Shown here one piece after another: positions 1 through 7,895 of a stretch of 30,230 bases of DNA. Made by a program: the position numbers and the translations under genes. The first letter of the stretch is position 1. Every line of letters starts with the position of its first letter. Origin of the DNA: CAZCQP01 sp964500895. GTDB taxonomy: Bacteria > Bacillota > Clostridia > Lachnospirales > JAISER01. The DNA is taken from positions 1-30,230 of the forward strand of contig CAZCQP010000034.1 in the NCBI GenBank assembly GCA_964500895.1. Reading direction: 5' to 3'. Below the pieces are notes generated by a model, which did not search any database, was not told the DNA's origin, and was given only the letters and a program-made list of their open reading frames with translations.

Positions 1-18
1 ACTATGACCATACCGTAA

Positions 19-24
19 TATAAT
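19..24 (+). promoter_or_regulatory. Candidate -10 box upstream of mcsA
   Basis: A perfect TATAAT lies about 55 bases before the mcsA start. The matching -35 box would fall before the first base of the window, so it cannot be checked. No CtsR-type direct heptamer repeat (GGTCAAA) is visible in the 79 bases present. The mcsA operon could equally be read from a promoter further upstream, for example in front of a ctsR gene outside the window. Confidence 0.3.
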
Positions 25-79
25 GAAATAATGCATGAACTAAATTATAAATGGAAAAAATGCAGAAGGAGGTTTTTCC

Positions 80-610
80 ATGAACTGCGAAAAATGTTTT
101 AACAAACCTGCCACCGTCCATGTGCAGCACAACATCAACGGCGAAATGCAGCAGCTGCATTTGTGCGCCGAATGCGCCGCACAGCAGGACATGGCACTGC
201 CCAACTTCAACAACTTGATGCAAGGCTTTATAGACAGCTTTTTATCTCAGCACACCCCGCCGGCATCCCGCACCCAGCCTGAAACAGAGCTGCTCACCTG
301 CCCGGTGTGCCAGCTTTCCTACCCACAGTTTAAAAGCAGCGGCCGGTTAGGTTGTGCCCAATGTTATGAAATTTTTGCCCAAGAGCTGGCCGGCATTTTT
401 AAAAACGTGCAAGCCGGGAACACCCACCAAGGCAAAGTGCCCCAGAAAGCCGGGGAAGACATTTTGCAAAAACGGCGGCTGGAAGATTTAAAGCAACAGA
501 TGCAGCAAGCCATTGCCCGTGAGGCTTTCGAGGAAGCCGCCGGGCTTCGGGATGAAATCCGCAGCTTAACCATCCAAATGGAGAACCAAGGAGGGGAACG
601 CAATGGATAA
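80..610 (+). CDS. mcsA: McsA, zinc-finger activator of the McsB arginine kinase
   Basis: 176-residue cytoplasmic protein. Two zinc-binding Cys pairs are visible: C3/C6 with C29/C32, and C74/C77 with C92/C95. A C-terminal UVR-type helical pair spans about residues 130-165 (KRRLEDLKQQ...FEEAAGLRDEI). This is the classic McsA architecture. In Bacillus, McsA stimulates the protein arginine kinase McsB, which marks damaged proteins for ClpC, and it takes part in CtsR control. A strong AGGAGG at 67-72 sets the ATG start at 80. The 3' end overlaps mcsB by 8 bases, which suggests translational coupling. ctsR usually precedes this gene but is not in the window. Confidence 0.93.
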   Translation: MNCEKCFNKPATVHVQHNINGEMQQLHLCAECAAQQDMALPNFNNLMQGFIDSFLSQHTPPASRTQPETELLTCPVCQLSYPQFKSSGRLGCAQCYEIFAQELAGIFKNVQAGNTHQGKVPQKAGEDILQKRRLEDLKQQMQQAIAREAFEEAAGLRDEIRSLTIQMENQGGERNG

Positions 611-1640
611 TACGAAATGGTATGCCTCCCCCGAAACAGATGCAACCCCCGTGGTGTCTGCCCGCATCCGGCTGGCCCGGAACGTGCAGCGCTACTGCTT
701 CCCAGACCGGCTGAAAACAGAAGATGCCACCACCATGATGAACGACGTGGCGCTGGCAGTGGCCAATGCATCACCGCAGGGTAACCAGTTTGAGCTATTG
801 TTTCTAAACAACTGTGCCCCCCTGGACAAACGGGTGATGCTGGAACGGCACCTGCTAAGCAAAGAATTGTTTGAAAGCAACCGGAACACAGGGCTATTGA
901 AGCACGCCGGGGAAGGCTTGTGCGTCATGCTCAACGAAGAAGACCACATCCGCATACAGTCCATCATGCCCGGGGGTGCCATTGACGAAGCTTTTGACAT
1001 GGCCAACCAGCTGGACGATGCCATTGAGCAATCTGTGGAATACGCCTTCCAACGGGATTTTGGCTATTTAACCGCCTGCCCCACCAACACCGGCACCGGT
1101 CTACGGGCATCCTTCATGGTACACCTGCCCATGCTGGAACGCAGCGGCCATTTGAAAAACATCATCCCCGCTTTAAGCAAGTTCGGCATGACCGTCCGGG
1201 GCATTTATGGGGAAGGCACAGAGCCGGTGGGGGGCATGTACCAGATTTCCAACCAGCTCACGCTAGGGAAGTCTGAAACAGAGATTATTGAAGCCCTTAA
1301 AAACGTTACCCGGCAAATCATCGAGCAGGAAACCCAACTGATGACAACCGCCATGAACCGTGACAAATGGGGGTTGGAGGACAGTGTACACCGCTCTTTA
1401 GGGGTATTGCTCCACTGCCGGAAAATTTCATCAAAGGAAGCCATGGTGCTTTTGTCCAACTTACGGCTGGGCATTTTAACCGGCGTTATTGAACAAAAAC
1501 CAGAAAAATCTATTTACAGCATCATGATGGGCATTCAACCCGGCGCACTGGCCAAAGCTTACGACATGGCCATGGACGAACAGCAACGGGACATTTGCCG
1601 GGCTTCCGTTATTCGGGAATGCTTAAAGAATATGCAATAA
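603..1640 (+). CDS. mcsB: McsB, protein arginine kinase
   Basis: 345-residue phosphagen-kinase-fold enzyme that phosphorylates arginines on client proteins, tagging them for ClpCP. Visible signatures are the substrate/nucleotide loop SARIRLARNVQRYCFP near the N-terminus, CPTNTGTGLRASFMVHLPML with C159 at the guanidino-kinase cysteine position, and RDICRA at about residues 329-334, the RDxxRA allosteric phosphoarginine-sensing motif of McsB. Length matches the family (about 350-360). The start overlaps the mcsA end and is preceded by a GGAGGGG Shine-Dalgarno. Second gene of mcsA-mcsB-clpC. Confidence 0.94.
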   Translation: MDNTKWYASPETDATPVVSARIRLARNVQRYCFPDRLKTEDATTMMNDVALAVANASPQGNQFELLFLNNCAPLDKRVMLERHLLSKELFESNRNTGLLKHAGEGLCVMLNEEDHIRIQSIMPGGAIDEAFDMANQLDDAIEQSVEYAFQRDFGYLTACPTNTGTGLRASFMVHLPMLERSGHLKNIIPALSKFGMTVRGIYGEGTEPVGGMYQISNQLTLGKSETEIIEALKNVTRQIIEQETQLMTTAMNRDKWGLEDSVHRSLGVLLHCRKISSKEAMVLLSNLRLGILTGVIEQKPEKSIYSIMMGIQPGALAKAYDMAMDEQQRDICRASVIRECLKNMQ

Positions 1641-1674
1641 AAAACTTTCACAAGACAAAAAGGAGGTTACATAC

Positions 1675-4128
1675 ATGCAAGGCAAATTTACGGAAAAAGC
1701 CAAAGCGGTTTTAACAAACGCCCAGCAGTATGCCATGGAACTTGGACAAAATTATGTAGGCACAGAACATTTGCTTTTAGGTTTATTAAGCGTGGGAGAC
1801 AGTGTGGCCGCCAAAGCCCTGGAAGGCCAAGGGGTGACGGAAACTGCCATTGAAAGCAAGATTATGGACATTTCCAATGCACAGGAATTATCAAAAACAT
1901 TACCCAAAGATTTCACCCCCCGCACCAAGCGGGTTTTAGAATTAAGCTTGGCAGAAGCCGCCCGAATGGGCACCGGCTATATTGGCACCGAACATTTACT
2001 TTTGGCTCTTTTGCGGGAACATGACTGCATTGCAGTGCGCATTTTACTTTCCATTGGCGTAAACGTACAAAAAGTGTACGACGACATGATGGCCATGCTT
2101 GGGGAGGGTGAAAAACAACCCAGCCTGGCTCCCATGGGCAAAAAGCCCACCCACCAAAACACAGGCAAGTCCCAAACCCCCAACCTGGATAAATTCAGCC
2201 GGGACTTTACCCAGCTGGCCTATGAAGAAAAGTTTGACCCCATCATTGGCCGGGACAAAGAAATTGAGCGTGTCATTCAAATATTAAGCCGCCGGACAAA
2301 GAACAACCCTTGTCTGGTGGGTGACCCGGGGGTAGGCAAAACCGCCATCGCCGAAGGGCTGGCACAAAAGATTATGGAAGGCAACGTGCCCACCACATTA
2401 AAAGACAAGCGGGTGGTGGCGTTGGATTTATCCGCCATGGTGGCGGGCAGCAAATACCGTGGGGAGTTTGAGGAACGCATTAAAAAAGTATTAACAGAAG
2501 TGCGTAACTCCTCCAACGTCATTTTGTTCATTGACGAGCTGCACACCATCATTGGTGCTGGGGCGGCAGAAGGTGCCATTGACGCTTCCAACATTTTAAA
2601 GCCCTCCCTTGCCCGTGGTGAGTTGCAAGTGATTGGTGCCACCACCATGGACGAATACCGCAAGCACATCGAAAAGGATGCGGCTTTAGAACGCCGGTTC
2701 CAACCGGTGAAGGTGGAAGAACCTTCCGAAGAAGAAGCCATTGAAATGCTGAAAGGCTTGCGGGACAAATACGAAGCCCACCATGCCGTAAACATTACAG
2801 ACAATGCCATTGTAGCGGCCGTGCGTATGTCCAGCCGGTACATCACAGACCGCTTCCTGCCGGATAAAGCCATCGACTTAATTGATGAGGCGGCATCCAA
2901 AGTGCGGCTGTTGCAGTTCACCGCACCGCCGGAGATTAAAGAGCTGGAAGACAAACTAGCAGATTTGGAAAAAGAAAAAGAAGAAGCCATTAAAACCGAG
3001 GAATTTGAAAAAGCCGGGCAAATTAAACAGGCGCAAAACCAGCTGAACCAACAGCTGGAAGAAGCCCGCACCAAATGGCAAGACCAAAACACCAAAGCCA
3101 CCAAAGTGGTGGACGAGGAAGAAATTGCCATGGTATTGTCTGGCTGGACAGGTATTCCCGCCACCCGCTTAAAAGAGGAAGAAAGCCAGCGGCTTTTAAA
3201 CATGGAAGAGGTGCTGCACAAACGGGTCATTGGCCAAAACGAGGCCGTCACCGCTGTGTCTAAAGCCATTCGCCGTGGCCGTGTGGGGCTTAAAAACCCC
3301 CGCCGCCCTATTGGTTCCTTCCTGTTTTTAGGCCCCACAGGGGTAGGCAAAACAGAACTTTGCAAAGCGTTGGCAGAGGTGCTTTTTGGCCATGAAGACG
3401 CCATTTTGAGGCTGGATATGTCCGAATACATGGAGAAGCACTCCACGTCTAAGCTTATCGGTTCTCCCCCAGGATACGTGGGTTATGACGACGGCGGTAA
3501 CTTTACCGAAAAGGTGCGTAGAAAACCTTACTCTGTGGTGCTTTTAGACGAAATTGAAAAAGCCCACCCAGATGTATTTAATATTTTGCTGCAAGTGTTA
3601 GACGACGGCCACATCACCGATGCCCAAGGCCGCCGGGTAGACTTTAAAAACACCGTTATCATCATGACCTCTAACGCCGGGGCACGGGCCATTGTCTCCC
3701 CCAAACGGCTGGGCTTCCAGTCCAAGGAAGACGAAGCTGCCACCTACGAAACCATGAAAAAAGGGGTTATGGACGAAGTAAAACACATTTTCCGGCCAGA
3801 ATTTTTAAACCGGATTGACGACATCATCGTGTTCCATACCCTGGACAAAGATTCGGTGAAAGCCATTGTGTCCATCATGCTGAATGAAGTGGCCAAGCGG
3901 CTGAAAGAAAACTTGAACATGGACATTACCACCACCGACGCTGCTGTGGAACACATTGCCGCCGAAGGGTTCGACCCCACCTATGGGGCACGGCCACTTC
4001 GCCGGGCCATTCAGTCCAAGGTGGAAGATAAGCTGGCAGAACAAATTTTGGAGGGCAAGTTGCGTGAAGGGGATGCGGTCACCGTGGACTATAACGGAGA
4101 AGTCATCACCTTCACACGAAAAGTATAA
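1675..4128 (+). CDS. clpC: ClpC, AAA+ unfoldase of the ClpCP protease
   Basis: 817 residues, the usual ClpC length. Two Clp_N repeats occupy about residues 1-145. AAA-1 has Walker A GDPGVGKT at 216-223 and Walker B VILFIDELH. A coiled-coil/UVR insertion around 425-465 (EKEEAIKTEEFEKAGQIKQ) separates ClpC from ClpA. AAA-2 has Walker A GPTGVGKT starting at 553 and Walker B VVLLDEIEKAHPDVFN. The ATPase unfolds proteins, including arginine-phosphorylated ones, and feeds them to ClpP. The ATG is preceded by AGGAGG at 1661-1666. The gap from mcsB is 34 bases, so the three genes probably form one stress operon. Confidence 0.96.
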   Translation: MQGKFTEKAKAVLTNAQQYAMELGQNYVGTEHLLLGLLSVGDSVAAKALEGQGVTETAIESKIMDISNAQELSKTLPKDFTPRTKRVLELSLAEAARMGTGYIGTEHLLLALLREHDCIAVRILLSIGVNVQKVYDDMMAMLGEGEKQPSLAPMGKKPTHQNTGKSQTPNLDKFSRDFTQLAYEEKFDPIIGRDKEIERVIQILSRRTKNNPCLVGDPGVGKTAIAEGLAQKIMEGNVPTTLKDKRVVALDLSAMVAGSKYRGEFEERIKKVLTEVRNSSNVILFIDELHTIIGAGAAEGAIDASNILKPSLARGELQVIGATTMDEYRKHIEKDAALERRFQPVKVEEPSEEEAIEMLKGLRDKYEAHHAVNITDNAIVAAVRMSSRYITDRFLPDKAIDLIDEAASKVRLLQFTAPPEIKELEDKLADLEKEKEEAIKTEEFEKAGQIKQAQNQLNQQLEEARTKWQDQNTKATKVVDEEEIAMVLSGWTGIPATRLKEEESQRLLNMEEVLHKRVIGQNEAVTAVSKAIRRGRVGLKNPRRPIGSFLFLGPTGVGKTELCKALAEVLFGHEDAILRLDMSEYMEKHSTSKLIGSPPGYVGYDDGGNFTEKVRRKPYSVVLLDEIEKAHPDVFNILLQVLDDGHITDAQGRRVDFKNTVIIMTSNAGARAIVSPKRLGFQSKEDEAATYETMKKGVMDEVKHIFRPEFLNRIDDIIVFHTLDKDSVKAIVSIMLNEVAKRLKENLNMDITTTDAAVEHIAAEGFDPTYGARPLRRAIQSKVEDKLAEQILEGKLREGDAVTVDYNGEVITFTRKV

Positions 4129-4143
4129 GCCGGGGGATAGGGC

Positions 4144-5079
4144 ATGGCTAAAGAAAAAAAAGAAAAACCTTCACCCATTGAAAAGCTACAAAAAAAATGC
4201 CGCCTGTTACAAGGTTGCTGCCTGCTGTTAGCACTTTTGCTGGCAGCGGCAGTGTACAACGGCTACGACTATTGGGCGTTTAAGCTTTTAATCGGCGGCA
4301 ACTATATATACACAGACACATTGGACGAATTGTATGCAGAGCACCTGGGGCTTCCGAAAGGGGAGCTCCAGGGCTATTCCAAACATTTTGACCAAATGGT
4401 GATGGCGGTGGTCACCCGGGCAATCCGGGCTAAAAATGACGACCGCTATACGTATTTATACACCCCCACCCAGTACACCAGCAGCAAAAAGGCAGAGAAA
4501 GAGGATGCCAAGCTGGCGGCGGTTACCCCGCTCACAGACAACACCGTGTGCATTAACATTCTCAACTTTTCTGATGGCACCAAAGACTTTTTTATGGACA
4601 ACAAAGAAGAACTGGCCAAATACAAAAACCTGGTGATAGACCTGCGCTACAACTACGGCGGCTTTTTGTGGGACTTTTACGCCATGGCGGAACTGTTTTT
4701 GCCCAAGGACACTGTGCTGGGTTATGAAAACACCCGGCAGCCCCTGTTTTCCCGCACGGTTAAAACCAAAAAGGATGCTTATTTCTACTTTGACCACATC
4801 ATCATTTTGCAAAACGACCAAACAGCCAGCGCAGCGGAAGGGTTCATTTTGGCACTTTCAGAAAATATGGACAACGTGACGTTGGTTGGGGAAACCACCT
4901 TTGGTAAAGGCATTGGCCAGGTAACCGTGCCCTTAAAAGACGGCTATGCAGTGAAAGGCACTGTTTTATCTTTGGAAGGCCCCAAGGGGGAAAGCATCCA
5001 CCGCAAAGGCATTGAACCAGACGTGGCCTACAGCGGAGAAGAGGACATGCTGGACTTTATCCTCACCCTGCTGCCCTAA
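4144..5079 (+). CDS. Membrane-anchored S41 (C-terminal processing) peptidase-like protein lacking a PDZ domain
   Basis: 311 residues with a lysine-rich cytoplasmic N-terminus, one membrane segment at about 22-40 and an extracytoplasmic S41 domain. The catalytic Ser-Lys dyad is visible: S229 in QTASAAEG and K255 in TTFGKGIG. LVIDLRYNYGG (162-172) is the conserved strand of the fold. Family members usually carry a PDZ domain between the helical cap and the protease core. Here the cap motif DDRYTYLYTPTQY (99-111) is followed within about 25 residues by the protease core, so no room is left for one. It starts 15 bases after the clpC stop and is probably co-transcribed. The substrate is unknown; envelope protein processing is an inference. 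Confidence 0.8.
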   Translation: MAKEKKEKPSPIEKLQKKCRLLQGCCLLLALLLAAAVYNGYDYWAFKLLIGGNYIYTDTLDELYAEHLGLPKGELQGYSKHFDQMVMAVVTRAIRAKNDDRYTYLYTPTQYTSSKKAEKEDAKLAAVTPLTDNTVCINILNFSDGTKDFFMDNKEELAKYKNLVIDLRYNYGGFLWDFYAMAELFLPKDTVLGYENTRQPLFSRTVKTKKDAYFYFDHIIILQNDQTASAAEGFILALSENMDNVTLVGETTFGKGIGQVTVPLKDGYAVKGTVLSLEGPKGESIHRKGIEPDVAYSGEEDMLDFILTLLP

Positions 5080-5117
5080 GGGCGGCCACATAGGGCCGCC
5101 CCTACCACAATTTTTTT
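5080..5117 (+). terminator. Palindrome with downstream T-tract after the clpC/S41 operon
   Basis: A perfect 8-bp GC stem (GGGCGGCC at 5080-5087 with GGCCGCCC at 5094-5101, loop ACATAG) begins on the base after the S41 stop codon. A seven-T run follows at 5111-5117, nine bases beyond the stem. That gap is longer than in a textbook intrinsic terminator, so efficiency is uncertain. It may alternatively be a REP-like intergenic palindrome. Confidence 0.5.
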
Positions 5118-5134
5118 GCATTTTGGTTACGCCC

Positions 5135-5163
5135 TTGACATTCCAGATTGGTTTTGGTAGTCT
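5135..5163 (+). promoter_or_regulatory. Candidate sigma-A promoter for the ndpA-like gene
   Basis: Consensus -35 TTGACA at 5135-5140, a 17-base spacer, then TAGTCT at 5158-5163 with a TGG just upstream (TG at 5155-5156), giving an extended -10. It lies 33 bases before the next start codon and directly after the terminator-like palindrome, as expected for a new transcription unit. Confidence 0.5.
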
Positions 5164-5196
5164 GCTAAAGTATACCAATGAAAAGGAGTCAAGGGC

Positions 5197-6231
5197 ATGG
5201 ACATCATCATTAATAACGCCATTCTACATATTATCCATAACGATGGCCGGGAATCTTACATTTCCAATGAAGAACTGGACATTGATTCGGACATTTGCTA
5301 TGAATTTATTACGAAACATGTGAAGAAACTACTGAACAACCCGGCAGCCCGGGAAGCCACTTTCAGCGAAGGTTCCAAGGCGCTGGCCATTGTGGAGCAA
5401 TTTAAAGCCGGGGAGTTGTATTTTAAAGAAGCCAGTGCCCAGCTGTGTACCCACCTTCAGACCATCATCGAAGGCCACCCGGACATTCCTTCCGCAGACG
5501 TGATGGTGGTGCAGTTTGAAACCCGCACCCGGGGCCGTTCCCGCAAAGAGGAAACCCTTTTAGACAGCGAATACCTGGCGGTGTTGAAGCTGAACCACAA
5601 AGCCTGCTTCACCCATAAAGTAGGGGAAGGTGCAAACGGCACAGACAACCAGCTGGTGAAATACGACGGGGTGTTGCCTTTTGAAAACGGCAAAGTGGAA
5701 GAAGCTTGCCTCATTCCTTACGACCCTATGATTATCAGGCTGTTGGAAAAACCCTACAACATGGGCGGTGAGGCCGTACATTATTTTTCCGAACGGTTTT
5801 TAGAGTGCCAGCCCAGCATGTCTAAAAAAGAGTTGGTCACCCTGCTGTCCGATGTGTCCGAGGAAATTAACAGCATTTATTACAACGACAACGTGGAGCA
5901 AGCCGCCAAAATAAAGGTGGCCTTGATGGATGAATCCATTGAAGAAGAAGGGCTTGTAAGTGCTGTGGGCGTGGCCAGCCGTGCTTTTGCAGACAACGAA
6001 GAAGCCCGAACCGCTTTTATAGAGCAGTTAAAAGAAGCGGGAATGCCACCGGATGCACCTTTGGGTGAAAAGCTGGTACGCCAGCAGTTTGGGGCACAGA
6101 AATTCAAGGCCAGCAACGGCATTGAAATTAAGTTCCCGGCAGAACTTTCCGACGACAGCGAAGCCATCGCTTTTACCCACAACCCCGACGGTACGGTCAC
6201 TGTCACCTTAAAAAATTTAAGAAAAGCATAG
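5197..6231 (+). CDS. Nucleoid-associated protein, NdpA/YejK family (PF04245)
   Basis: 344 residues. The N-terminus MDIIINNAILHIIHNDGRESYISNEELDID and the acidic, soluble body resemble the 37-kDa nucleoid-associated protein family (E. coli YejK/NdpA). No signal peptide or membrane segment is present. Family members bind DNA or nucleoid structures, but their precise function, particularly in Gram-positives, is poorly defined. A GGAG about 10 bases upstream supports the ATG. The stop is 14 bases from the asnA start, so the two are probably co-transcribed; I see no functional link between them. Confidence 0.75.
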   Translation: MDIIINNAILHIIHNDGRESYISNEELDIDSDICYEFITKHVKKLLNNPAAREATFSEGSKALAIVEQFKAGELYFKEASAQLCTHLQTIIEGHPDIPSADVMVVQFETRTRGRSRKEETLLDSEYLAVLKLNHKACFTHKVGEGANGTDNQLVKYDGVLPFENGKVEEACLIPYDPMIIRLLEKPYNMGGEAVHYFSERFLECQPSMSKKELVTLLSDVSEEINSIYYNDNVEQAAKIKVALMDESIEEEGLVSAVGVASRAFADNEEARTAFIEQLKEAGMPPDAPLGEKLVRQQFGAQKFKASNGIEIKFPAELSDDSEAIAFTHNPDGTVTVTLKNLRKA

Positions 6232-6245
6232 AACGGAGATTGCAT

Positions 6246-7253
6246 ATGCCTTACACACCATCTGCAAGTTACGACCCCCACATGACCATTCGTGAGACAG
6301 AAATTGCCATTAAGGCCATTAAAGACATTTTTGAACGGACACTGGCGGAAGCGCTGAACTTAACCCGGGTGTCTGCACCTTTGTTTGTTTTTCCAGAATC
6401 CGGCTTAAACGACAACTTAAACGGGGTGGAACGGCCGGTTTCCTTCGATGTGAAGCACGCCGAGGGCAAGCACGTGGAGATTGTGCATTCCTTGGCTAAG
6501 TGGAAGCGGTACGCCTTAAAGCGGTACGGCTTTGGCGTGGGCGAAGGGCTGTACACAGACATGAACGCCATTCGCCGGGACGAAGAAATGGACTGCCTGC
6601 ATTCCATTTACGTGGACCAGTGGGACTGGGAAAAGGTCATCACCAAAGACATGCGCAACACCGCCACGTTGCAAAAAACGGTGGAGCAACTTTTTGGGGT
6701 GTTTAAAAAGGTGGAAGCCCACGTTAACGGCTTGTATCCTTTTTTAACCCAAAAGTTGCCTGAAAAAATAATATTTATGACCGCACAAGAGCTGGAGGAT
6801 TTATACCCCAACCTTACCCCCAAAGAACGTGAAAACGAAGCCTGCAAAGCCCACGGGGCCATCTTTTTAAGCCAAATTGGTGGAGCGCTGGCTTCTGGAA
6901 AGCCCCACGATGGCCGTGCACCAGACTATGATGACTGGCAATTAAACGGGGACCTGTTATTCTGGCACCCGGCTTTAAACTGCGCACTGGAGTTGTCTTC
7001 CATGGGCATTCGGGTGGACGAAGATACACTGGTGGCACAAACCAAAACCGCCGGCTGCGAAGACCGGCTGCAATTTGAGTTCCATCAAGGCATTTTGAAC
7101 AAAACGCTGCCTTACACCATCGGGGGCGGGCTGGGGCAGTCTCGGATTTGTATGTTCCTGTTAGAACGGGCCCACATTGGTGAAGTGCAGTCCTCTATCT
7201 GGGATGCCGCAACCCTTGCAGACTGCGCAAAGCAGAACATTCAGTTGCTGTAA
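6246..7253 (+). CDS. asnA: Aspartate-ammonia ligase (asparagine synthetase A)
   Basis: 335 residues, close to E. coli AsnA (330). It catalyses ATP-dependent amidation of aspartate with ammonia, using a class II aminoacyl-tRNA synthetase-like fold. Recognisable family blocks are LNLTRVSAPLFV, GLNDNLNGVERPVSFDVK, IHSIYVDQWDWEKV-type sequence and the C-terminal GGGLGQSRICMFLL (motif 3-like). I chose ATG 6246 because CGGAG at 6234-6238 is 7 bases upstream. An in-frame TTG at 6240 would be too close to that site. It is cytoplasmic and downstream of the ndpA-like gene, with a short gap to the lspA-like gene. Confidence 0.93.
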   Translation: MPYTPSASYDPHMTIRETEIAIKAIKDIFERTLAEALNLTRVSAPLFVFPESGLNDNLNGVERPVSFDVKHAEGKHVEIVHSLAKWKRYALKRYGFGVGEGLYTDMNAIRRDEEMDCLHSIYVDQWDWEKVITKDMRNTATLQKTVEQLFGVFKKVEAHVNGLYPFLTQKLPEKIIFMTAQELEDLYPNLTPKERENEACKAHGAIFLSQIGGALASGKPHDGRAPDYDDWQLNGDLLFWHPALNCALELSSMGIRVDEDTLVAQTKTAGCEDRLQFEFHQGILNKTLPYTIGGGLGQSRICMFLLERAHIGEVQSSIWDAATLADCAKQNIQLL

Positions 7254-7288
7254 AACACCTGTTTCCTGATCAAAAGGGAGGGATTGAC

Positions 7289-7744
7289 ATGGGCTATTTT
7301 TTAGTAGGGCTGGGCGCTTTCTTGGCAGACGTGTTCAGCAAAGACTGGGCCAGAAAGAACCTGGTTTTGGGGGAAGAAGTGCCTGTGGTGAAAGGCAAGC
7401 TTCACTGGATTCGGGTGGAGAACAAAGGGGCGGCCAACGGTTTGCTGGCAGACAACCCCCGTTTGCTGTGGCTTCTCACCATTACCAGCGCCCTCAACGC
7501 CCTGTGCATTTACATCCGGGCCATTAACCGCCACAAAGACAACGGGGCGTACAAGTTTTCTCTGGCCTGTGTGGCAGGTGGTGCCCTGGGCAACATGTGG
7601 GAGCGCCTTACCCGTGGCCGGGTGACAGACTTTATTTGTGTGTACCCTAAGAAAAATGCCCCGGCCTTTAACCCGGCAGATGTGTTCATCTTTTTAGGTG
7701 CACTGGTGCTACTGGTAAAAGAGTTTACAAGAGGAAGGGATTAA
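7289..7744 (+). CDS. lspA: Lipoprotein signal peptidase II-like protein
   Basis: 151 residues with about four hydrophobic segments (near 1-18, 57-77, 88-104 and 130-146), typical of LspA. The aspartyl-protease dyad is present as D114 (RGRVTDFI) and D131 (AFNPADVFIF). The upstream motif ENKGAANGLL matches the conserved N-x-GAA region. The usual GNxxDR motif reads GNMWERLTRG here, with Glu in place of Asp. LspA removes the signal peptide from prolipoproteins in the membrane. The next gene encodes a lipoprotein, though a terminator-like hairpin separates them. Start supported by GGGAGGG at 7276-7282. It could be a divergent paralogue rather than the main LspA. Confidence 0.8.
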   Translation: MGYFLVGLGAFLADVFSKDWARKNLVLGEEVPVVKGKLHWIRVENKGAANGLLADNPRLLWLLTITSALNALCIYIRAINRHKDNGAYKFSLACVAGGALGNMWERLTRGRVTDFICVYPKKNAPAFNPADVFIFLGALVLLVKEFTRGRD

Positions 7745-7768
7745 GCCTTTCCATTTCACATGTTTATT

Positions 7769-7798
7769 AAGGGAACGCCGCTTTTGTGGCGTTCCCTT
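7769..7798 (+). terminator. Hairpin after the lspA-like gene
   Basis: Perfect 11-bp inverted repeat AAGGGAACGCC (7769-7779) with GGCGTTCCCTT (7788-7798). A C-G and a G-T pair can extend it to a TTTT loop. It lies 24 bases after the stop. The downstream T-tract is weak (CCGTTTATG), so it may be an RNA-stabilising hairpin as well as a terminator. Confidence 0.55.
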
Positions 7799-7895
7799 CC
7801 GTTTATGGGCACATATCTTTTCCGCATAACAAGGACAACCCTTGCATATATTGAATAACAACGACCACACCACCGAGAAAGGGGCGTTTACCGCC

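Noticed and set aside
1..79. CtsR operator or the end of ctsR before mcsA
   Set aside because: No direct heptamer repeat of the CtsR type is visible, and the short open frames that end here do not resemble the CtsR C-terminus.
2277..3446. 389-codon open frame antisense to clpC
   Set aside because: It lies wholly inside the conserved clpC gene on the other strand, has serine-rich low-information sequence typical of antisense shadows, and shows no ribosome site or recognisable domain.
6240..6245. TTG start for asnA two codons upstream of ATG 6246
   Set aside because: CGGAG at 6234-6238 would be one base from the TTG but seven from the ATG.
7842..7895. Longer N-terminus for the SpoIID lipoprotein
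   Set aside because: It would place 18 polar residues before a clear lipoprotein signal peptide with FAGC lipobox, and lacks a better ribosome site.
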